From Phycisphaerales bacterium (GTDB taxonomy: Bacteria > Planctomycetota > Phycisphaerae > SM23-33), in assembly GCA_003171235.1 (NCBI GenBank), contig PMYM01000241.1, positions 28,195 through 43,417 of the forward strand: DNA of 15,223 nt, read 5' to 3'. Positions 13,438 to 15,223 of this stretch are shown here, one piece after another. The position numbers were made by a program, and so were the translations under genes. A model generated the notes under the pieces. The model was given only the letters and a program-made list of their open reading frames with translations. It was not told where the DNA came from and made no database searches. Positions within the stretch are counted from its first letter, which is position 1; every line of letters begins with the position of its first letter.

Positions 13438-13935
13438 TTAATGCGGCGACATGGCCACGGTGATGGGGGCCGAGAACATTTCCCGCCCGGCCGGTGAGGT
13501 GTACTTGACCTGCAGCGTCACTGAGCCGGAGGTGGGAACGTTGGCCCCCCAGGGCAGACGCAGCGAGTACCCCCAGCCAAAGGCCGTCCGCACCAGGGTG
13601 CCCTGAAGCTTAGGCAGGTCGGTGCGAGTGGAACTGAATGGCCGGGCGGAGGCGATGCTTTGGGCCGTCAACGTGCCGTCGTACATGTCGAATTCGATGG
13701 CGCCGCGGCCGGTGACCGGCTGATTGGAGGTGAAGCGGTTGAACAGGTAGAGCATTACCTCCAGCCCGTCGGGGGCGGGGTCAGTGCCCCAGCGGGCGGC
13801 GGTCTGGCCGGACAGGACGGTGATGTCGCTGATCTCATCCACCGCATTTGGCGGGGCGGTGTTGGGGTGATTGGCGCACCCGGCCAGCGCGGCGCAGGCC
13901 AGTCCGGCCATCAGGATGTGGGCGAGCTTAGGCAC
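13438..13935 (-). CDS. Small predicted lipoprotein
   Basis: I do not recognise the family. From a GTG at 13933-13935 the product has 165 residues, beginning MPKLAHILMAGLACAALAGC. That is a short lipoprotein signal with Lys3 and the lipobox LAGC (Cys20). GGGAG at 13940-13944, 4 nt before the GTG, and the signal peptide both support this start over an upstream ATG at 14106 that lies inside the glycosidase gene. The mature part has alternating hydrophobic strands (GLEVMLYLFNRF, GAIEFDMYDGTL, WGYSLRLPW, SVTLQVKYTS), suggesting a beta-sandwich of about 120 residues. It starts 14 nt after the glycosidase stop, so the two likely work together at the envelope. A binding or accessory role is inference only. 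Confidence 0.8.
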   Translation of the reverse strand: MPKLAHILMAGLACAALAGCANHPNTAPPNAVDEISDITVLSGQTAARWGTDPAPDGLEVMLYLFNRFTSNQPVTGRGAIEFDMYDGTLTAQSIASARPFSSTRTDLPKLQGTLVRTAFGWGYSLRLPWGANVPTSGSVTLQVKYTSPAGREMFSAPITVAMSPH

Positions 13936-13949
13936 AGGTCTCCCTATTG

Positions 13950-15116
13950 TTAACTTCCAGGCGCCGTGGCAGTTCCGCTGTTCTTCAAAAGGCTCTTTTC
14001 CGACGAGCCGAAGAACTCCTGCACATATTTCATGGCCGGTTTGCCGTCGATCCGGTAGCCGGTGTCCTTGTCGGGTTGGTAGGCGGCGTTCTCGTAGTTG
14101 CGCCATTCCCAGACCAGCACCCCGGCCACGGCCGGCTCATCGCGCCAGACCTTGAAGAACGCCTCGAAGCACATCGCCTGCGTATCCGGGTCGGGCGTGG
14201 TGGAGGCGTAGTAGTTCCAGGGCTCCTTGGCACAGCCCAACTGGCTGGGATAGGCCAGTTCCGAGAACATCAGCGGCATACCCACCTTGCTCTGCCAGGC
14301 GAGAATCTCGTCCTTGACCTTGGTCCAGGAATCCACCAGCGCCTCGAGCGAGGGTTTCTTGTCGCCCACCAGGTCGTAGTAGCTGGTCATGCTGACGATG
14401 TCCAGGTCGCGCCAGAACTCGATTTTTTCGTAGTGGTCCCAGTTGGCCGAGTAGGTCAGGCGGCCGGAGAATTCTCCCCGCACCTGGCGGATCAGGTCTT
14501 TCCAGCGCTGGGTATCGTATTCCAGGCTGATCAGTTCGCTGCCGACCATGAACACGTCCACGCCGCAGCGCTGGGAAAGCTTGGCGTAAGTGAGAATAAA
14601 GGCGGTGTACTGTTCCCACCAGTGAGTGGGATCGCGCGGTTCGTTTTTCCCGCGCCACTCGCCGGTGCCGGGGTTTTCCAGCAGCACGATCGGCATGAAG
14701 ACGACCTTCATGCCCTGCTCGTGAGCCCGGCGGATCAGCCCTTCCACCCGCTCCGTCGGGGGCACCTTCCGCTGATCCAGGAAGATGCTGCTGGAAGCGC
14801 AATTCTCCTGCAGGGCGGCCACCGAGAGCATGATGGTGTTGGCGCCGGTCTGGGCGATCTCGTCAACGTATTTCTCAAACGGGACGTCGGGGTCGCCGCT
14901 GAGCTGAACGGTAAAGCCGCGGAATTCCCCGGTCTTGGCCATTTTCATGGCCGTCCAAGACCCCACGCCGGGGCCGGCGGGGGTGCTGACAGCGCGGTTG
15001 ATGACCAGGGGCAGCACCGCCGCCCCCAGCAGCAGCACCAGGGCGGTGGGGATGATCCAGCGCTGTCCAGCCGGGCGGGTCGAAACGTTGTCGTTGTCTG
15101 GCGTAGGCATGTTCAT
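13950..15116 (-). CDS. Membrane-anchored GH113-like glycoside hydrolase
   Basis: The 388-residue protein looks like a (beta/alpha)8 glycosidase of family GH113, whose characterised members are mostly beta-mannanases. Residues 1-19 are polar; a single helix at 20-40 anchors it, leaving the catalytic domain (about 63-372) outside the cytoplasm. Family-like blocks are FRGFTVQLS (65-73), FMVGSELISLE (189-199) with Glu194 as likely acid/base, YSANWDHYEKIEFW (222-235), DIVSMTSYYDL (239-249), MFSELAYPS (283-291) with Glu286 as likely nucleophile, and VLVWEWRNYE (333-342). GGAG lies 7 nt before the ATG at 15116; a second ATG two codons in is also possible. The small lipoprotein gene follows in the operon. 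Substrate is unproven. An origin as a polysaccharide-use gene is plausible, but no SusC/D or other CAZyme is in view. Confidence 0.85.
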   Translation of the reverse strand: MNMPTPDNDNVSTRPAGQRWIIPTALVLLLGAAVLPLVINRAVSTPAGPGVGSWTAMKMAKTGEFRGFTVQLSGDPDVPFEKYVDEIAQTGANTIMLSVAALQENCASSSIFLDQRKVPPTERVEGLIRRAHEQGMKVVFMPIVLLENPGTGEWRGKNEPRDPTHWWEQYTAFILTYAKLSQRCGVDVFMVGSELISLEYDTQRWKDLIRQVRGEFSGRLTYSANWDHYEKIEFWRDLDIVSMTSYYDLVGDKKPSLEALVDSWTKVKDEILAWQSKVGMPLMFSELAYPSQLGCAKEPWNYYASTTPDPDTQAMCFEAFFKVWRDEPAVAGVLVWEWRNYENAAYQPDKDTGYRIDGKPAMKYVQEFFGSSEKSLLKNSGTATAPGS

Positions 15117-15141
15117 TTAGAAGCTCCAGGAGCCCAGTTGG

Positions 15142-15176
15142 TTTATATCCCAAATGGGGGGAGTATTGCCAGCAAT
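15142..15176 (-). promoter_or_regulatory. Possible promoter/operator of the glycosidase operon
   Basis: On the minus strand TATAAA (15142-15147) could be a -10 about 25 nt before the ATG. Upstream lie the inverted repeats CCC-ATTT-GGG (15149-15158) and ATTGC-TG-GCAAT (15165-15176), the latter near the -35 position and possibly an operator. No standard -35 hexamer is seen. Confidence 0.28.
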
Positions 15177-15223
15177 TTGACGGCCGGGCCTGGCAGTCCT
15201 TCAACTTTGATTTTGAGACTACA

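Noticed and set aside
13936..14106. Upstream ATG for the lipoprotein gene
   Set aside because: It would lie inside the glycosidase coding region and bury the signal peptide. A GTG with GGGAG gives a proper lipoprotein signal.

Overview
The window is GC-rich bacterial chromosome, most likely from a member of the Planctomycetota (Phycisphaerae-like). This placement is inferred, not searched. It rests on the 'LPG-x-GGVLDVLDS'-style CdsA signature, the 'LSSnvLG' form of the STAS motif, short GC-rich TTA...TAA hairpin repeats between genes, and GC-biased codon use. No phage, plasmid, CRISPR, rRNA or tRNA signal is visible. The gene content is mostly housekeeping with a few accessory units.

Layout. 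(1) 1-904, minus: the N-terminal 301 codons of an unrecognised protein with an N-terminal zinc ribbon, running off the left edge. (2) 905-1480: a divergent intergenic region with a run of well-formed stem-loops whose G-U pairs favour + strand RNA, ending in the cdsA leader. (3) 1481-5786, plus: a tight operon of cdsA (CDP-diacylglycerol synthesis), phoH-family ATPase and a 7TM-HD phosphohydrolase of the PgpH/YqfF family (c-di-AMP phosphodiesterase in Firmicutes), closed by tandem hairpins. The ybeY gene that often accompanies phoH is not here. (4) 5787-6422: non-coding, carrying three related dispersed repeat copies. (5) 6423-7136, minus: a DedA-family membrane protein with its own extended -10 promoter. 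(6) 7318-9267, minus: transketolase of the animal-like type, ending in a classic intrinsic terminator. (7) 9268-9672: non-coding, with inverted repeats and a fourth repeat relic. (8) 9673-11820, minus: an APC-type permease with a soluble C-terminal domain. (9) 12047-13302, minus: a two-gene operon of an MTA/purine nucleoside phosphorylase homologue with several altered active-site positions followed by a STAS-domain protein, ending in a perfect 10-bp-arm hairpin. (10) 13438-15116, minus: a two-gene operon of a membrane-anchored GH113-like glycosidase followed by a small lipoprotein.

How they fit together: unit 3 couples phospholipid precursor supply with (probable) cyclic-dinucleotide and RNA metabolism, a mix common in the conserved phoH neighbourhood. 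Transketolase serves the pentose phosphate pathway. The phosphorylase-STAS and glycosidase-lipoprotein pairs are the least ordinary parts. I see no clear defence or mobile system; the most unusual signals are the structured RNA region before cdsA, the divergent phosphorylase beside a STAS protein, and the repeat cluster. All family assignments are from motifs read by eye.
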